The position numbers and the translations under genes are program-made. 64,000 nt of DNA, from positions 65,874 to 129,873 of the forward strand of contig CAUHCN010000002.1 of the NCBI GenBank assembly GCA_959604825.1. The letters run 5' to 3'. Origin of the DNA: an uncultured Collinsella sp. Lineage in GTDB: Bacteria; Actinomycetota; Coriobacteriia; Coriobacteriales; Coriobacteriaceae. The notes under the pieces were generated by a model, which did not search any database, was not told the DNA's origin, and saw only the letters and a program-made list of their open reading frames with translations. Positions within the stretch are counted from its first letter, which is position 1. Each line of letters opens with the position of its first letter. Of the stretch, positions 16,858-26,491 are shown piece by piece.

Positions 16858-17124
16858 GTGGCAAACATCAAGTCTCAGAAGAAGCGTATCCGCACCAATG
16901 AGGCAGCTCGCATGCGTAACAAGGCTGTCAAGTCCGAGCTCAAGACGCTGACCAAGCACGTCCAGTCCGCCGTCGCCGAGGGCGACGCCGAGAAGGCCCA
17001 GGCTGCCCTCAAGACCGTCACGAAGCGTCTCGACATGGCTGCCGCCAAGCATGTTATCCACAAGAACCAGGCTTCCAACCGCAAGTCCGGTCTTGCCAAG
17101 CTCGTGAACAGCATCAACGCCTAA
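16858..17124 (+). CDS. rpsT: 30S ribosomal protein S20
   Basis: This 88-residue, lysine- and alanine-rich small-subunit protein binds 16S rRNA early in assembly. It begins [21 protein letters not shown] and ends with [17 protein letters not shown], both typical. The start is GTG at 16858 with AAAGGA upstream; an upstream in-frame ATG would add unrelated residues. It is probably a single-gene transcript with a strong terminator. Confidence 0.96.
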   Translation: MANIKSQKKRIRTNEAARMRNKAVKSELKTLTKHVQSAVAEGDAEKAQAALKTVTKRLDMAAAKHVIHKNQASNRKSGLAKLVNSINA

Positions 17125-17158
17125 GTTGTAAATTTCACACCACACAGATTACGCGCAT

Positions 17159-17195
17159 AAATGGAGCCTGTTTTATGGAACAGGCTCCATTTTTT
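17159..17195 (+). terminator. rpsT terminator
   Basis: AATGGAGCCTGTT and AACAGGCTCCATT are perfect complements around a short loop, followed by a T-run ending at 17195. Confidence 0.93.
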
Positions 17196-17204
17196 GTACC
17201 GCTC

Positions 17205-17213
17205 GGGTAAGAT
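17205..17213 (+). promoter_or_regulatory. lepA promoter element GGGTAAGAT
   Basis: TAAGAT (17208-17213) preceded by GGG ends seven bases before the lepA ATG at 17221. A normal start distance would place +1 on or next to the start codon, suggesting a leaderless mRNA. Confidence 0.45.
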
Positions 17214-17220
17214 AGTCCGC

Positions 17221-19032
17221 ATGAATACTTCAATTGACATTTCCCACATCCGCAACTTCTCGATCGTTGCGCACATCGACCATGGCAAGTCCACGATCAG
17301 TGACCGCATCCTCGAGCTCACCCATACCGTCGACGAACGCGACATGGAGTCGCAGCTGCTCGACACCATGGATATCGAGCGCGAGCGCGGCATTACGATC
17401 AAGTCCAATGCCGTCCGCGTTTCCTATGACGCCGACGATGGTGAGACGTATCAGTTCAATCTGATCGATACGCCGGGCCACGTGGACTTTACCTATGAGG
17501 TCTCGCGCTCGCTGGCAGCCTGTGAGGGCGCGGTACTCGTTGTCGACGCCACGCAGGGCGTCGAGGCGCAGACCGTCTCCAACGCGACGCTCGCCATGAA
17601 CGCCAATCTGGACATTGTGCCGGCCATCAACAAGATCGACCTGCCCTCGGCGCACCCCGACGAGGTTAAGACCGAGATCGAAGACGATCTGGCCATTCCC
17701 GCAGACGATGCCGTGTGCGTGTCGGGCAAGACCGGTGAGGGCATCCACGATCTGCTGGAGTCCATCGTCTTTTTGATCTCGCCTCCCAAGGGCGATGCAA
17801 ATGCCCCTCTCAAGGCACTTATTCTGGATTCGTACTTCGATGAGTACCGCGGCGTCGTCGCCACGGTGCGCGTCTTTGATGGTTCCATCAAAAAGGGCGA
17901 TACCCTGCGCATGATGCAGGCCAAGGGCGACTTTTTGGTCGACGGCGTGGGCGTCAAGCGTCCTGCCGAGACCCCGGTCGACGCGCTGACGGTCGGCGAG
18001 GTCGGATATGTGGTCACGGGCTTGAAGGATCCCGAGGCCGTTCGCGTGGGCGATACCCTTACGTGGGCTTCCAACCCCTGTCCCGAGCCTCTGCCGGGCT
18101 ACCGCGAGGCCAAGCCCATGGTCTACACGGGCCTGTTCCCGATCGACAACAAGGACTACGAGAACCTGCGCGACGCGCTCGATAAGCTGCACGTCAACGA
18201 TCCGTCGTTGGTGTGGGAGCCCGAGACGTCGGTGGCGCTCGGTTTCGGCTTCCGCGTGGGCTTCCTGGGCCTGCTGCATATGGAAGTCGTCAAGGAACGC
18301 CTGGAGCGCGAGTTCAACCTGGACCTCATTGCCACGAGTCCCTCGGTCGACTATCACGTCTACAAGACCGACGGCGAAATGATTGATGTCCGTAGCCCGC
18401 AGGACCTTCCCGAGGCCACGCGCATCGAACGTATCGAGGAACCCTACCTCAAGGCAAAGATCATCTGTCCGCCTGAGTACACGGGTGCCGTCATGCAGCT
18501 CGCCATCGAGCACCGCGGCGTCACAACCGACATGATCCACCTGACGAGCAAATCGGTCGAGATGCGCTTCGATATGCCGCTCGCCGAGCTCATCTTGGAC
18601 TTCTTTGACCAGCTCAAGAGCCGTACCAAGGGCTATGCTTCGCTCGATTACGAGTTCAACGAGTATCGTCCCTCCGAGCTCGTCAAGCTCGACATCCTGC
18701 TTTCGGGCGACGAGGTGGACGCGCTGTCGTTTATCGTCCATAAGGACAAGGCATATGGCCTGGCCCGTGGCCTGTGCGACAAGCTCAAGGAGATCATCCC
18801 GCGTCAGCTGTTCGAGGTGCCCATCCAGGGTGCTATCGGCAACAAGATCATCGCCCGTTCCACCGTCAAGGCGCGTCGCAAGGACGTTCTTGCCAAGTGC
18901 TACGGCGGCGATATCTCGCGTAAGCGCAAGCTGCTCGAGAAGCAGAAAGAGGGCAAGAAGCGTATGAAGGCCATCGGATCGGTCGAGGTCCCGCAGGAGG
19001 CCTTTATGGCGATCCTCAAGGTGGACGAGTAG
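17221..19032 (+). CDS. lepA: elongation factor 4 (LepA) GTPase
   Basis: LepA is a ribosome-associated translational GTPase involved in initiation or elongation quality under stress. The 603-residue protein has the G domain (P-loop AHIDHGKST, effector region [24 protein letters not shown]), domain II, two EF-G-like domains, and the LepA-specific C-terminal domain ending in [16 protein letters not shown]. No Shine-Dalgarno precedes ATG 17221, matching the leaderless reading of its promoter. dusB follows four bases after the stop. Confidence 0.96.
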   Translation: MNTSIDISHIRNFSIVAHIDHGKSTISDRILELTHTVDERDMESQLLDTMDIERERGITIKSNAVRVSYDADDGETYQFNLIDTPGHVDFTYEVSRSLAACEGAVLVVDATQGVEAQTVSNATLAMNANLDIVPAINKIDLPSAHPDEVKTEIEDDLAIPADDAVCVSGKTGEGIHDLLESIVFLISPPKGDANAPLKALILDSYFDEYRGVVATVRVFDGSIKKGDTLRMMQAKGDFLVDGVGVKRPAETPVDALTVGEVGYVVTGLKDPEAVRVGDTLTWASNPCPEPLPGYREAKPMVYTGLFPIDNKDYENLRDALDKLHVNDPSLVWEPETSVALGFGFRVGFLGLLHMEVVKERLEREFNLDLIATSPSVDYHVYKTDGEMIDVRSPQDLPEATRIERIEEPYLKAKIICPPEYTGAVMQLAIEHRGVTTDMIHLTSKSVEMRFDMPLAELILDFFDQLKSRTKGYASLDYEFNEYRPSELVKLDILLSGDEVDALSFIVHKDKAYGLARGLCDKLKEIIPRQLFEVPIQGAIGNKIIARSTVKARRKDVLAKCYGGDISRKRKLLEKQKEGKKRMKAIGSVEVPQEAFMAILKVDE

Positions 19033-19036
19033 GTCT

Positions 19037-20080
19037 ATGGCTCTTTCCGAATATAGTCTGCGGCTGCTGGGCGCCTATGCCGAGCAGCCGTTCCTTATGG
19101 CTCCCATGGCGGGCGTGACCGACCCTGCCTATCGCATCATGTGTCGCCGCCGCGGTGCCAACCTTGCCTACAGCGAGATGGTGAGCGTGGCAGGCCTTGC
19201 CTATGCCAGTAATAAGACGTGGCGCCTGGTGCTACCGGCCGACGAGGAGCAGCAGATTTGCGTGCAGCTCTTTGGCTCCAAGCCCGATCAGTTTGCGAGC
19301 GCCGTCGCCGCCGTCGAGGAGCGCGTTGGCGATCGCCTGTCGCTCATCGATATCAATATGGCATGTCCCGCCCGCAAGGTCGTTACCAAGGGCGAGGGTT
19401 CGGCGCTCATGCGCACGCCCGACCTGGCCGAGAAGATCGTCGAGGCCACGGTGGGCGCGGCGCACGTGCCCGTGACCGTCAAGATTCGCAAGGGCTTTTA
19501 TGCCGAGGACCGCAATGCCGCGACATTTGCCCAGATGCTTGAGGGCGCAGGGGCTGCCGCAGTCGCCGTGCATGGTCGTTGCGCCACGCAGCTCTACACG
19601 GGCCAGGCCGATTGGTCGGTCGTCGATGAGGTTGCCGACGCTGTCGAGATTCCCGTGATTGGTTCGGGCGATGTGTTCTCGGCCGAGGACGCTGCTGAGC
19701 ATCTGCACGGCTCGGGTGCCAGCGCGGTGTTTATCGCGCGCGGCATCTACGGCAATCCGTGGGTGTGCGGCGATGCTCGCGCCCTTGCGCTCGATGGCAT
19801 GCCGGTTCCTTCTCGCTCCTCGGTCGAGCGCTTGGACGCTCTGCGTGAGCACCTAACGCTGACGCATGAGCTCTTGCCTCTCATGTCGCGCGCCCGCACG
19901 TACGCAAGCTGGTACTTAAAAGGCATGCCCCATGCCGCCGCCTGGCGCGCTCAGGTGGTGCGTTGCTCTACGTACGAGGAGTTCATGTCGCTGGTCGATG
20001 ATATCGAGCGCGATGTGGTGGCCTGCGAGGCCGCGCTTGCCGCCGGTGAGTCGGTGCCCGCTCATCCGCTGGAGGCTTAA
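19037..20080 (+). CDS. dusB: tRNA-dihydrouridine synthase
   Basis: This FMN-dependent enzyme reduces uridine to dihydrouridine in the tRNA D-loop. The 347-residue protein shows LMAPMAGVTDPAYR, the catalytic-cysteine motif NMACPARKV, the FMN-binding lysine region VKIRKGF, and IGSGDV. DusB-type assignment rests on general similarity and Gram-positive context; the exact uridine target cannot be read from the sequence. It is co-transcribed between lepA and hemW. Confidence 0.9.
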   Translation: MALSEYSLRLLGAYAEQPFLMAPMAGVTDPAYRIMCRRRGANLAYSEMVSVAGLAYASNKTWRLVLPADEEQQICVQLFGSKPDQFASAVAAVEERVGDRLSLIDINMACPARKVVTKGEGSALMRTPDLAEKIVEATVGAAHVPVTVKIRKGFYAEDRNAATFAQMLEGAGAAAVAVHGRCATQLYTGQADWSVVDEVADAVEIPVIGSGDVFSAEDAAEHLHGSGASAVFIARGIYGNPWVCGDARALALDGMPVPSRSSVERLDALREHLTLTHELLPLMSRARTYASWYLKGMPHAAAWRAQVVRCSTYEEFMSLVDDIERDVVACEAALAAGESVPAHPLEA

Positions 20081-20082
20081 GG

Positions 20083-21315
20083 GTGGCCGTTACCGCGCTG
20101 TACGTGCACGTGCCGTTTTGCGCTCAAAAATGCCGCTATTGCGACTTTGACTCGCGCAGCTTTGCTCTGTGTGATTTGGATGCTGCGCTCGATTCCTATT
20201 TTGAGCAGCTGTATGCGCGCCTCGATTCCTTTGGCGACGCCGGGGCGCTTGCGCAGGTCCGCACGGTCTATATTGGCGGCGGCACGCCCTCACTGGCTGG
20301 GGAGCGCCTGGTGAAACTTGCCCGTCGTATCTCCATGTGGTGCAAGCCCGTTGAATTTACTTGCGAAGCCAATCCTGAGTCGCTGACCGTCGAGCTCGCC
20401 ACCGCGCTTGCCGAGGCGGGTGTCACGCGCATCTCTCTGGGCGTGCAAACCCTCGACAATACCGAGCTGGCTGCTATTGGCCGCATTCACGATGCTAATC
20501 GGGCACTTGCGGCTATCGCGACGGTGAAGGAAGTTGGCCTCGATGTGTCGTGCGACCTGATGTGCGGCCTTCCCGGGCAGACGGCCGCAAGCTGGCGGAG
20601 CACGCTCGATGGCGTGCTGGCGGCGGCGCCGCATCATGTGTCGATCTACCCGCTCACGCTTGAGGAGGGGACGCCCCTTTATCGCATGGCGTGCCGTGAC
20701 GAGTCGCTCGAGCCCGATGAGGATTATCAGGCTTCGTGCATGGACGCGGCGCGTGAGCGCCTGGGTGCGGCCGGCTATCATCCGTATGAGGTGGCGAGCT
20801 ACGCGCTCGACGGCCATGAGTGCGCCCATAACATTGCCTACTGGACCGGACAGGGCTACCTGGGCCTGGGTCGTTCTGCCGCGGGCATGCTCGACGACGA
20901 GGATTTCGACCGTCTTGCAGGTTTGTTCCCCGGCGTGTCTGCTCGAGGCGACGCGTACCGTGTGCGTTTGGTTCAGCGCGACGATGACGCGACGTCGTTT
21001 GAGGCCGAATACCTGTCGCAGCGAGAGGCTGCGGCCGAAGACCTGATGCTCGCTTGTCGCATGACGCGCGGTATTGCGTCCGACCTGTTGGTTCGCGCGG
21101 CTCGTGTCATCCCGGCCGATGAGCTGACAGCCGCTTGTGATCGCGCGCTCGAATTGGGTCTTGCCACTTGGGTGCCCGAGACGCTCGGGGTCCATGAGGG
21201 ACCCTTTACTTCGGCAGATGTCGTCGCGGGCCATGTTCGAGCTCGTTTAGCACCGACACACCTGGGCTGGCTCGATGGAAATGTTCTGTTCGAGCTGTTT
21301 TGGGATCTAGCTTAG
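20083..21315 (+). CDS. hemW: radical SAM heme chaperone HemW
   Basis: HemW is the HemN-like radical SAM protein that binds heme and helps insert it into target enzymes; it is not the coproporphyrinogen oxidase. The 410-residue product has CAQKCRYC for the 4Fe-4S cluster near residue 15, YIGGGTPS, and the HemW-type heme motif HNIAYW around residue 247. It starts with GTG two bases after dusB. The lepA-hemW-dnaJ neighbourhood is the classic Gram-positive arrangement, though hrcA and grpE are missing here. Confidence 0.9.
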   Translation: MAVTALYVHVPFCAQKCRYCDFDSRSFALCDLDAALDSYFEQLYARLDSFGDAGALAQVRTVYIGGGTPSLAGERLVKLARRISMWCKPVEFTCEANPESLTVELATALAEAGVTRISLGVQTLDNTELAAIGRIHDANRALAAIATVKEVGLDVSCDLMCGLPGQTAASWRSTLDGVLAAAPHHVSIYPLTLEEGTPLYRMACRDESLEPDEDYQASCMDAARERLGAAGYHPYEVASYALDGHECAHNIAYWTGQGYLGLGRSAAGMLDDEDFDRLAGLFPGVSARGDAYRVRLVQRDDDATSFEAEYLSQREAAAEDLMLACRMTRGIASDLLVRAARVIPADELTAACDRALELGLATWVPETLGVHEGPFTSADVVAGHVRARLAPTHLGWLDGNVLFELFWDLA

Positions 21316-21322
21316 GCCGCTC

Positions 21323-21331
21323 GGGTAGAAT
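21323..21331 (+). promoter_or_regulatory. promoter element GGGTAGAAT before the first dnaJ-like gene
   Basis: The eight bases CGCTCGGG precede TAGAAT here and TAAGAT before lepA, so the two promoters share a long extended -10. No CIRCE-type heat-shock operator was seen. Confidence 0.45.
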
Positions 21332-21373
21332 TACCGGAATATATACGCTGCTGTGAGCAGGAGGTTGCCGCGC

Positions 21374-22477
21374 ATGGCGACGATGAACGAAAAAGATTAC
21401 TACGAGATTCTAGGTGTCTCCAAGGACGCCACCTCGCGTGATATTCAAAAGGCCTTCCAGCAAAAGGCCCGTAAGCTCCATCCGGACGTCAACAAAGAGC
21501 CGGATGCCGAGGAAAAGTTTAAAGAGGTTTCCGAGGCCTACGCCGTGCTTTCGGATGAGCAAAAACGTGCGCGCTACGATGCCATGCGTTCTGGCAATCC
21601 CTTTGCCGGTGCCCCTACGGCTTCGCCCTATGGTGGCGGCTATGCCGGCAACACGGGCTATGGCAATCCCTTTGAGGGCGGCTTTCCTTTTGGCGGTGCC
21701 TGGGGCCAGCAGCGTCGCGGCCAGGCTGCCTACAATCCCGAGAACGGCGCCAACGTGGTCGTCGATATCAAACTGGACGCCAAGGAGGCCAAGGACGGTG
21801 CCCGCAAGACCGTCCGCTATACGCGCTTCGATACCTGTGGTCACTGCGGCGGCTCGGGTTCTGTCTCCTCCGAGCATGCCCATACCTGCCCGAGCTGCGG
21901 TGGCCGCGGGCACATCGACGTCGACTTGTCCTTCCTGTTTGGTGCGGGCACGTTCCAGTCGGTCTGCCCCGAGTGCGGCGGTTCCGGTAAGGTCGTGGCC
22001 GACCCCTGCCCCGATTGCGGTGGCAGCGGTCGTACTCGCGTAACCTCCGAGCAGACGATTGAGTTTCCTGCCGGCACGCACGATGGCGACGAGGTCCGCA
22101 TTGGCGGCATGGGTCACGCCGGCACTAACGGTGCCGCTGGCGGTGATCTAGTCGGCCGTGCCCATGTCGAGTCCGAGCGCTTGGAAGGCAAAGCTCGTAC
22201 CGGTTTTTACCTGATGGGCATCGTGGCGCCGTTTTTGGTACTCTCGGCCATCTCGGGCGTGTTCTCGGCCTTTGCCGTGATGTGCTTTATTCCGTTTACC
22301 ATGGGCCTGTTCATGGTGCTTTCGGACGGCGTGCTTCATCGCAGCCTGCTGTGGTGGAAGCGCGGTGCGATGCAGTTTGCCAACGGTTTTGCCAATGGCT
22401 TCATGTTCGCGCTCGTGTCGGTTTGGTTCGCGAGCTGCTCGCAACGGGCCATGCTTTCGCCTTACGGAATGCAATAA
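21374..22477 (+). CDS. DnaJ-like co-chaperone with C-terminal membrane helices
   Basis: The 367-residue protein begins as a normal DnaJ: J domain with HPD at 36-38, a Gly/Phe-rich linker (70-112), and a complete four-repeat zinc centre (CGHCGGSG 155-162, CPSCGGRG 172-179, CPECGGSG 198-205, CPDCGGSG 212-219). It then departs. Soon after the first C-terminal beta segment (DLVGRAHVE) come hydrophobic stretches at about 278-298, 300-318 and 338-356, replacing the second substrate-binding domain and dimerisation tail. This predicts a membrane-anchored J protein able to recruit DnaK to the membrane. ATG 21374 follows AGGAGG. A normal dnaJ is next door. Confidence 0.85.
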   Translation: MATMNEKDYYEILGVSKDATSRDIQKAFQQKARKLHPDVNKEPDAEEKFKEVSEAYAVLSDEQKRARYDAMRSGNPFAGAPTASPYGGGYAGNTGYGNPFEGGFPFGGAWGQQRRGQAAYNPENGANVVVDIKLDAKEAKDGARKTVRYTRFDTCGHCGGSGSVSSEHAHTCPSCGGRGHIDVDLSFLFGAGTFQSVCPECGGSGKVVADPCPDCGGSGRTRVTSEQTIEFPAGTHDGDEVRIGGMGHAGTNGAAGGDLVGRAHVESERLEGKARTGFYLMGIVAPFLVLSAISGVFSAFAVMCFIPFTMGLFMVLSDGVLHRSLLWWKRGAMQFANGFANGFMFALVSVWFASCSQRAMLSPYGMQ

Positions 22478-22510
22478 CATCAAACCCTCTGTTTGCGGTT
22501 GGCCCAGCTT

Positions 22511-22519
22511 GGGTATAGG
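22511..22519 (+). promoter_or_regulatory. possible promoter element GGGTATAGG before dnaJ
   Basis: GGGTATAGG lies 40 bases before the dnaJ start codon and resembles the other GGGTANNAT elements, with a final G instead of T. Confidence 0.3.
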
Positions 22520-22558
22520 ACGCACTGTGACAATAATGAAAGTCGGAAGGATTCGGTC

Positions 22559-23707
22559 GTGTCGGAAAATAGGGATTACTACGAGGTACTTGGCGTCGAC
22601 AAGGATGCCGACGCGCGGACGATTAAGCGCGCGTTTCTAAAGAAGGCCCGTACCGTACACCCGGACGTTTCGGACGACCCCGAGGCCGAGGCCAAGTTCA
22701 AGGAGCTCAACGAGGCCTATTCCGTTCTTTCCGATGAGCAGAAGCGTGCTAACTACGACCGTTACGGCACTGCCGACGGCCCTGGTGGTTCGGGCTACGT
22801 CGATATCAACGATATCTTTGGTGGTATGGGCATGGACGACTTGTTCTCGTCGTTTTTTGGCGGCGGTGCCGGCGGTGGCGCCCGCAGCCGTCGCGAGCGT
22901 CGTCGCGGTCGTGACATGGCCATCTCGCTTTCGGTGACGCTCGAGGAGGCGGCGCTCGGCTGCAAAAAGACAATCAGCTATGACCGCTTTGCTCCTTGCG
23001 AGGACTGCAATGGCACCGGTAGGGCAGAGGGCGCACAGGAAAAGCAGTGCGGCCGCTGCCACGGCACGGGCTATGTCACGACGGTTCGGCGATCGTTTTT
23101 GGGCCAGGTTCAGTCTTCCTCGCCTTGCCCCGACTGCCATGGCGAGGGCACGGTTATCGACCATCCCTGCGAGACCTGCGATGGTCAGGGCCGCACGCCT
23201 TCGCATGAAAAGATTGACATCGATATTCCCGCCGGCGTTTCGACCGGTCGACAGCTGCGTGTGAGCGGCTTTGGCGAGGCCGGTCTTCGCGGCGAGCCTT
23301 CGGGCGACTTGATTGTCAACGTGCGCGTTGCCGACCATGAGCGCTTTAAGCGCAACGGTGACGACCTGTACCTGGTGAGCGATATCTCGATTGCGCAGGC
23401 TGCGCTCGGCTGCGAGATCGAGGTCGAGGGCATTATGCCCGACGAGGTCGTTAAGGTGTGCGTCCCCGCCGGCGCCCAGTACGGCGACACCGTGAGCGTC
23501 AATAATTACGGCATGCCGCGCATTGGCGGTGGCGGTTCGCGTGGCCGCTTGATCGTGCAACTGCGCGTGGTCGTTCCCACCAATCTTTCCAATAAGCAGC
23601 GCGAGCTGCTCCGTGCTTTTGCCGATGAGATGGGCGATGACGTCGCTTCCGGTAAGAAGTCGGTGACCGACCGTATCAAGAGTGCCCTCGACGATATCCT
23701 CGATTAA
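22559..23707 (+). CDS. dnaJ: chaperone protein DnaJ
   Basis: This canonical 382-residue type I DnaJ stimulates DnaK ATPase and delivers unfolded substrates. It has the J domain with HPD at 34-36, a Gly-rich linker (FGGMGMDDLFSSFFGGG), four zinc repeats (CEDCNGTG, CGRCHGTG, CPDCHGEG, CETCDGQG), both C-terminal beta domains and the dimerisation helix. Translation starts at GTG 22559 with GGAAGG nine bases upstream. It lies 80 bases after the membrane-anchored paralogue. Confidence 0.95.
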   Translation: MSENRDYYEVLGVDKDADARTIKRAFLKKARTVHPDVSDDPEAEAKFKELNEAYSVLSDEQKRANYDRYGTADGPGGSGYVDINDIFGGMGMDDLFSSFFGGGAGGGARSRRERRRGRDMAISLSVTLEEAALGCKKTISYDRFAPCEDCNGTGRAEGAQEKQCGRCHGTGYVTTVRRSFLGQVQSSSPCPDCHGEGTVIDHPCETCDGQGRTPSHEKIDIDIPAGVSTGRQLRVSGFGEAGLRGEPSGDLIVNVRVADHERFKRNGDDLYLVSDISIAQAALGCEIEVEGIMPDEVVKVCVPAGAQYGDTVSVNNYGMPRIGGGGSRGRLIVQLRVVVPTNLSNKQRELLRAFADEMGDDVASGKKSVTDRIKSALDDILD

Positions 23708-23716
23708 GGAGCCCGC

Positions 23717-25009
23717 GTGCTCGCACCCCATATTTCCGTCGTCAACCTCGGCTGCCGTGTCAACCGGGTTGAGTCTGACCGTATCACTGCCGATCTTATG
23801 CGCCTGGGTTTTGCTATGGTGGAGCCCCAGGATGCCGACCTGATCGTCATTAACACCTGTGCCGTTACGGGCGAGGCCGAGGCCAAGACCCGTAAGGCCG
23901 TTCGTCATGCGCTGGCCTATCCGGGCGAGCCTTACGTGGTCGTAACCGGCTGCGTCGTCAACCTGCATCCCGAGGAGCTGCTGGAGCTCTCCGATCGCGT
24001 GATCGCCGAGCCGTCCAAGATTGACGTCGCCGAGCGCGTCTGCGAGGTGCTGGGTGTTGAATCCGATAGCGTGCCCGCCTGTAGCGATGGCGACGTGGTC
24101 GATGCGCTCGGTCGCTCTCGCCTGGGCGTGAAGATTCAGGACGGCTGCAACCATCGCTGCACCTATTGCATTGTGTGGAAGGCACGCGGCCCCGAGCGCT
24201 CCGTGCCCGTCGAGTCCGTGCTCGAGCAAGTTCGCGAGGCCCAGGAGGCCGGCGTGCCCGAGGTGGTGCTGACCGGTGTGAACCTGGGTGCCTACGATGG
24301 CAAGAGCGCGACCGACGAGCATGTCGAAATCGATGAGCTGCTCGAGGCCATCATGGAGCGCACGTCTATTCCGCATGTGCGCATTTCCTCGGTCGAGCCC
24401 ATGGATATCTCTGAGCGCCTGCTTAAGGTTATGGCGCGCTATCCGCAGCGTATCGCCCCGTTTTTGCACCTGCCCGTGCAGTCCGGCTGCACGGCGACCT
24501 TGCATCGCATGGGTCGTCCCTATAGCGCCGAGGCGTTTGAGGATACGGTGCGCATGATTCGCGCCAACTTGCCTCAGGCGTCCCTTTCGTGCGACGTCAT
24601 CGTCGGTTTTCCCGGTGAGACGGATGAGGAGTTCGAGGAGTCGCTGGCGCTATGCCGTCGCGTGGGCTTTTCGCGCATGCATGTGTTCCGCTACAGTAAG
24701 CGTCCCGGCACACTTGCCGCCGATATGCCCGACCAGGTACCGCCAGAGGTTATGGCTGAGCGCAGCCGCCGTATGCGGGCCGCGGCGCAGGAACTCGCCA
24801 TCGCCGATGCTCGTCGTCGCGTGGGAACCGTTGAGCGCGCCGTGCTCGAGTATGGTGACAACCTGACGCTCGGCTCGTTCCATCATGCCCGTCTTGACGA
24901 TACCTGTGGACTTACAGCCCCGTGCCTGCTCGATGTTGCTATCATCGAAGTCGATGATTCCGGCTTGGTCCATGCGCGCAGGGAGGTTCATGGAAGCCTC
25001 GAAGATTAG
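23717..25009 (+). CDS. mtaB: tRNA ms2t6A37 methylthiotransferase
   Basis: MtaB adds a methylthio group to t6A at tRNA position 37. The 430-residue protein has the UPF0004 domain with three cluster cysteines (LGCRVN, NTCAVTGEA, TGCVV), a radical SAM domain with CNHRCTYC near residue 143, and a C-terminal TRAM-like end. CRVNRVESD and the RPGTLAADMPDQV segment fit MtaB rather than MiaB or RimO, both of which are also encoded in this window. It starts with GTG, and its 3' end overlaps phoH by 20 bases. Confidence 0.9.
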   Translation: MLAPHISVVNLGCRVNRVESDRITADLMRLGFAMVEPQDADLIVINTCAVTGEAEAKTRKAVRHALAYPGEPYVVVTGCVVNLHPEELLELSDRVIAEPSKIDVAERVCEVLGVESDSVPACSDGDVVDALGRSRLGVKIQDGCNHRCTYCIVWKARGPERSVPVESVLEQVREAQEAGVPEVVLTGVNLGAYDGKSATDEHVEIDELLEAIMERTSIPHVRISSVEPMDISERLLKVMARYPQRIAPFLHLPVQSGCTATLHRMGRPYSAEAFEDTVRMIRANLPQASLSCDVIVGFPGETDEEFEESLALCRRVGFSRMHVFRYSKRPGTLAADMPDQVPPEVMAERSRRMRAAAQELAIADARRRVGTVERAVLEYGDNLTLGSFHHARLDDTCGLTAPCLLDVAIIEVDDSGLVHARREVHGSLED

Positions 25010-25976
25010 ACTTACCGTTCCCGAGGGGATTGATCCCTCGCGCGTTTTGGGCGCCGGCGACGGCGTCCTTCGTGCGCTCGAGAGCTTGGTTCGCGCCCAC
25101 GTGGTCGCCCGTGGCGACAGTATCGCCGTGAGCGGTGACCCGGATGAGGTCGAGCTCGTGGTGCGCTTTTTTGAGCATGCTTTTCGCGAGGCGGCTGCCG
25201 GACGCACGCTGTCTGCCGACGATGTCTCGCGTTGCTTGGCTGTCCTGCGCGATGGAGAGCATGATGCCTCGTCGCTGCGCGATGACGTGCTGCTGTCGTA
25301 TCGCGGCCGCGTTATTCGTCCCAAGACGCTCGGCCAAAAACGCTATGTTGACGCCATCCGCTCGCATACCATCACGTTTGGCCCGGGTCCCGCCGGTACC
25401 GGTAAGACCTATCTGGCCATGGCGCTCGCCGTTGCCGCGCTCAAGCGTCACGAGGTGGGTCGCCTAATCTTGACGCGCCCGGTTGTCGAGGCGGGGGAGA
25501 ACCTGGGCTTTTTGCCCGGTACCCTCGAGGAAAAGATCGATCCGTACATGCGTCCGCTCTACGACGCCCTTTTTGACATGATGGATCGCGAGCGCACCGA
25601 TGAGCTTATGGAGCGCGGCGTGATCGAGATCGCCCCGCTTGCCTATATGCGCGGTCGTACGCTGAGTGATGCTTTCGTGGTGCTCGACGAGGCGCAAAAT
25701 ACCACGCCCGAGCAGATGAAGATGTTCCTGACACGCCTGGGATTCAACTCCAAGTTCGTGATTACCGGCGACCTCAGCCAGCGTGACCTGGTGGGTCGTC
25801 GTGGTGGCTTGGCGGATGTCGAGAAGATTTTAGGCCGTGTCGACGATGTGGCATTTTCTCACCTCGAGCGTGCCGACGTGGTGCGTCATGCCCTGGTGGG
25901 TCGTATCGTCGAGGCATATGATGCTTATGATGACGTGCGTGAGCAGCGTTCGCGCGACCGAAAGGAGTCCCGTTGA
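24990..25976 (+). CDS. PhoH-like ATPase
   Basis: This 328-residue protein has an N-terminal KH-like region and a PhoH ATPase domain with Walker A GPAGTGKTY near residue 132 and Walker B FVVLDEAQNTTPEQM. PhoH-like proteins are linked to RNA metabolism and ribosome maturation, usually next to ybeY as here. ATG 24990, after GGGAGG, lies within the end of mtaB, implying coupled translation. Its exact biochemical role in bacteria is not settled. Confidence 0.92.
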   Translation: MEASKIRLTVPEGIDPSRVLGAGDGVLRALESLVRAHVVARGDSIAVSGDPDEVELVVRFFEHAFREAAAGRTLSADDVSRCLAVLRDGEHDASSLRDDVLLSYRGRVIRPKTLGQKRYVDAIRSHTITFGPGPAGTGKTYLAMALAVAALKRHEVGRLILTRPVVEAGENLGFLPGTLEEKIDPYMRPLYDALFDMMDRERTDELMERGVIEIAPLAYMRGRTLSDAFVVLDEAQNTTPEQMKMFLTRLGFNSKFVITGDLSQRDLVGRRGGLADVEKILGRVDDVAFSHLERADVVRHALVGRIVEAYDAYDDVREQRSRDRKESR

Positions 25977-26482
25977 GTGTATTGATCAGCAACGATGCCG
26001 AGCTCGATACGCTGCTCGACGCGCAAGAGGTGGAGCACATCTGCGAGGTCGTGCTTGCCGCCGAGGGCGTTGAGCGTGAAGTTGAGATTTCTCTTTCGTA
26101 TGTCGACGAGGACGAGATGCACGAGCTCAACCACGAGTGGCGCGGTATCGACCGCACCACCGATGTGCTCTCGTTTGAGTGCGATTCGGCCTTTGACGAT
26201 GACATTCCCGCCGATGAGACGCTCGAGCTCGGCGATATTATCTTGGCCCCGCAGGTTATTGCCCGTCAGGCCCCCGGTTTTGGCAATAGTCCCGCTGATG
26301 AGTGCCGTCTGATGCTCGTACACGGAATGCTGCACCTGCTGGGCTATGACCACATCGAGGACGACGAGGCCGAGGTCATGGAGGCCCGCGAGGACGCCAT
26401 CCTGCGCGATCTGGCGCTCGAGCGCGGCGAGGACCCCAAGCTAGTCCACGTCGGCCCCATCACCAACCATGCCCACGACTAG
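25973..26482 (+). CDS. ybeY: endoribonuclease YbeY, rRNA maturation factor
   Basis: YbeY is a zinc-dependent ribonuclease needed for 16S rRNA 3' maturation and 70S quality control. The 169-residue product carries the metal site HGMLHLLGYDH (H-x3-H-x5-H) near residue 115 and the family segment TDVLSFE. The start is TTG at 25973, with AAGGAG upstream, overlapping the phoH stop. No better start codon is available close by. Confidence 0.94.
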   Translation: MSVLISNDAELDTLLDAQEVEHICEVVLAAEGVEREVEISLSYVDEDEMHELNHEWRGIDRTTDVLSFECDSAFDDDIPADETLELGDIILAPQVIARQAPGFGNSPADECRLMLVHGMLHLLGYDHIEDDEAEVMEAREDAILRDLALERGEDPKLVHVGPITNHAHD

Positions 26483-26491
26483 GAGCCGTCT

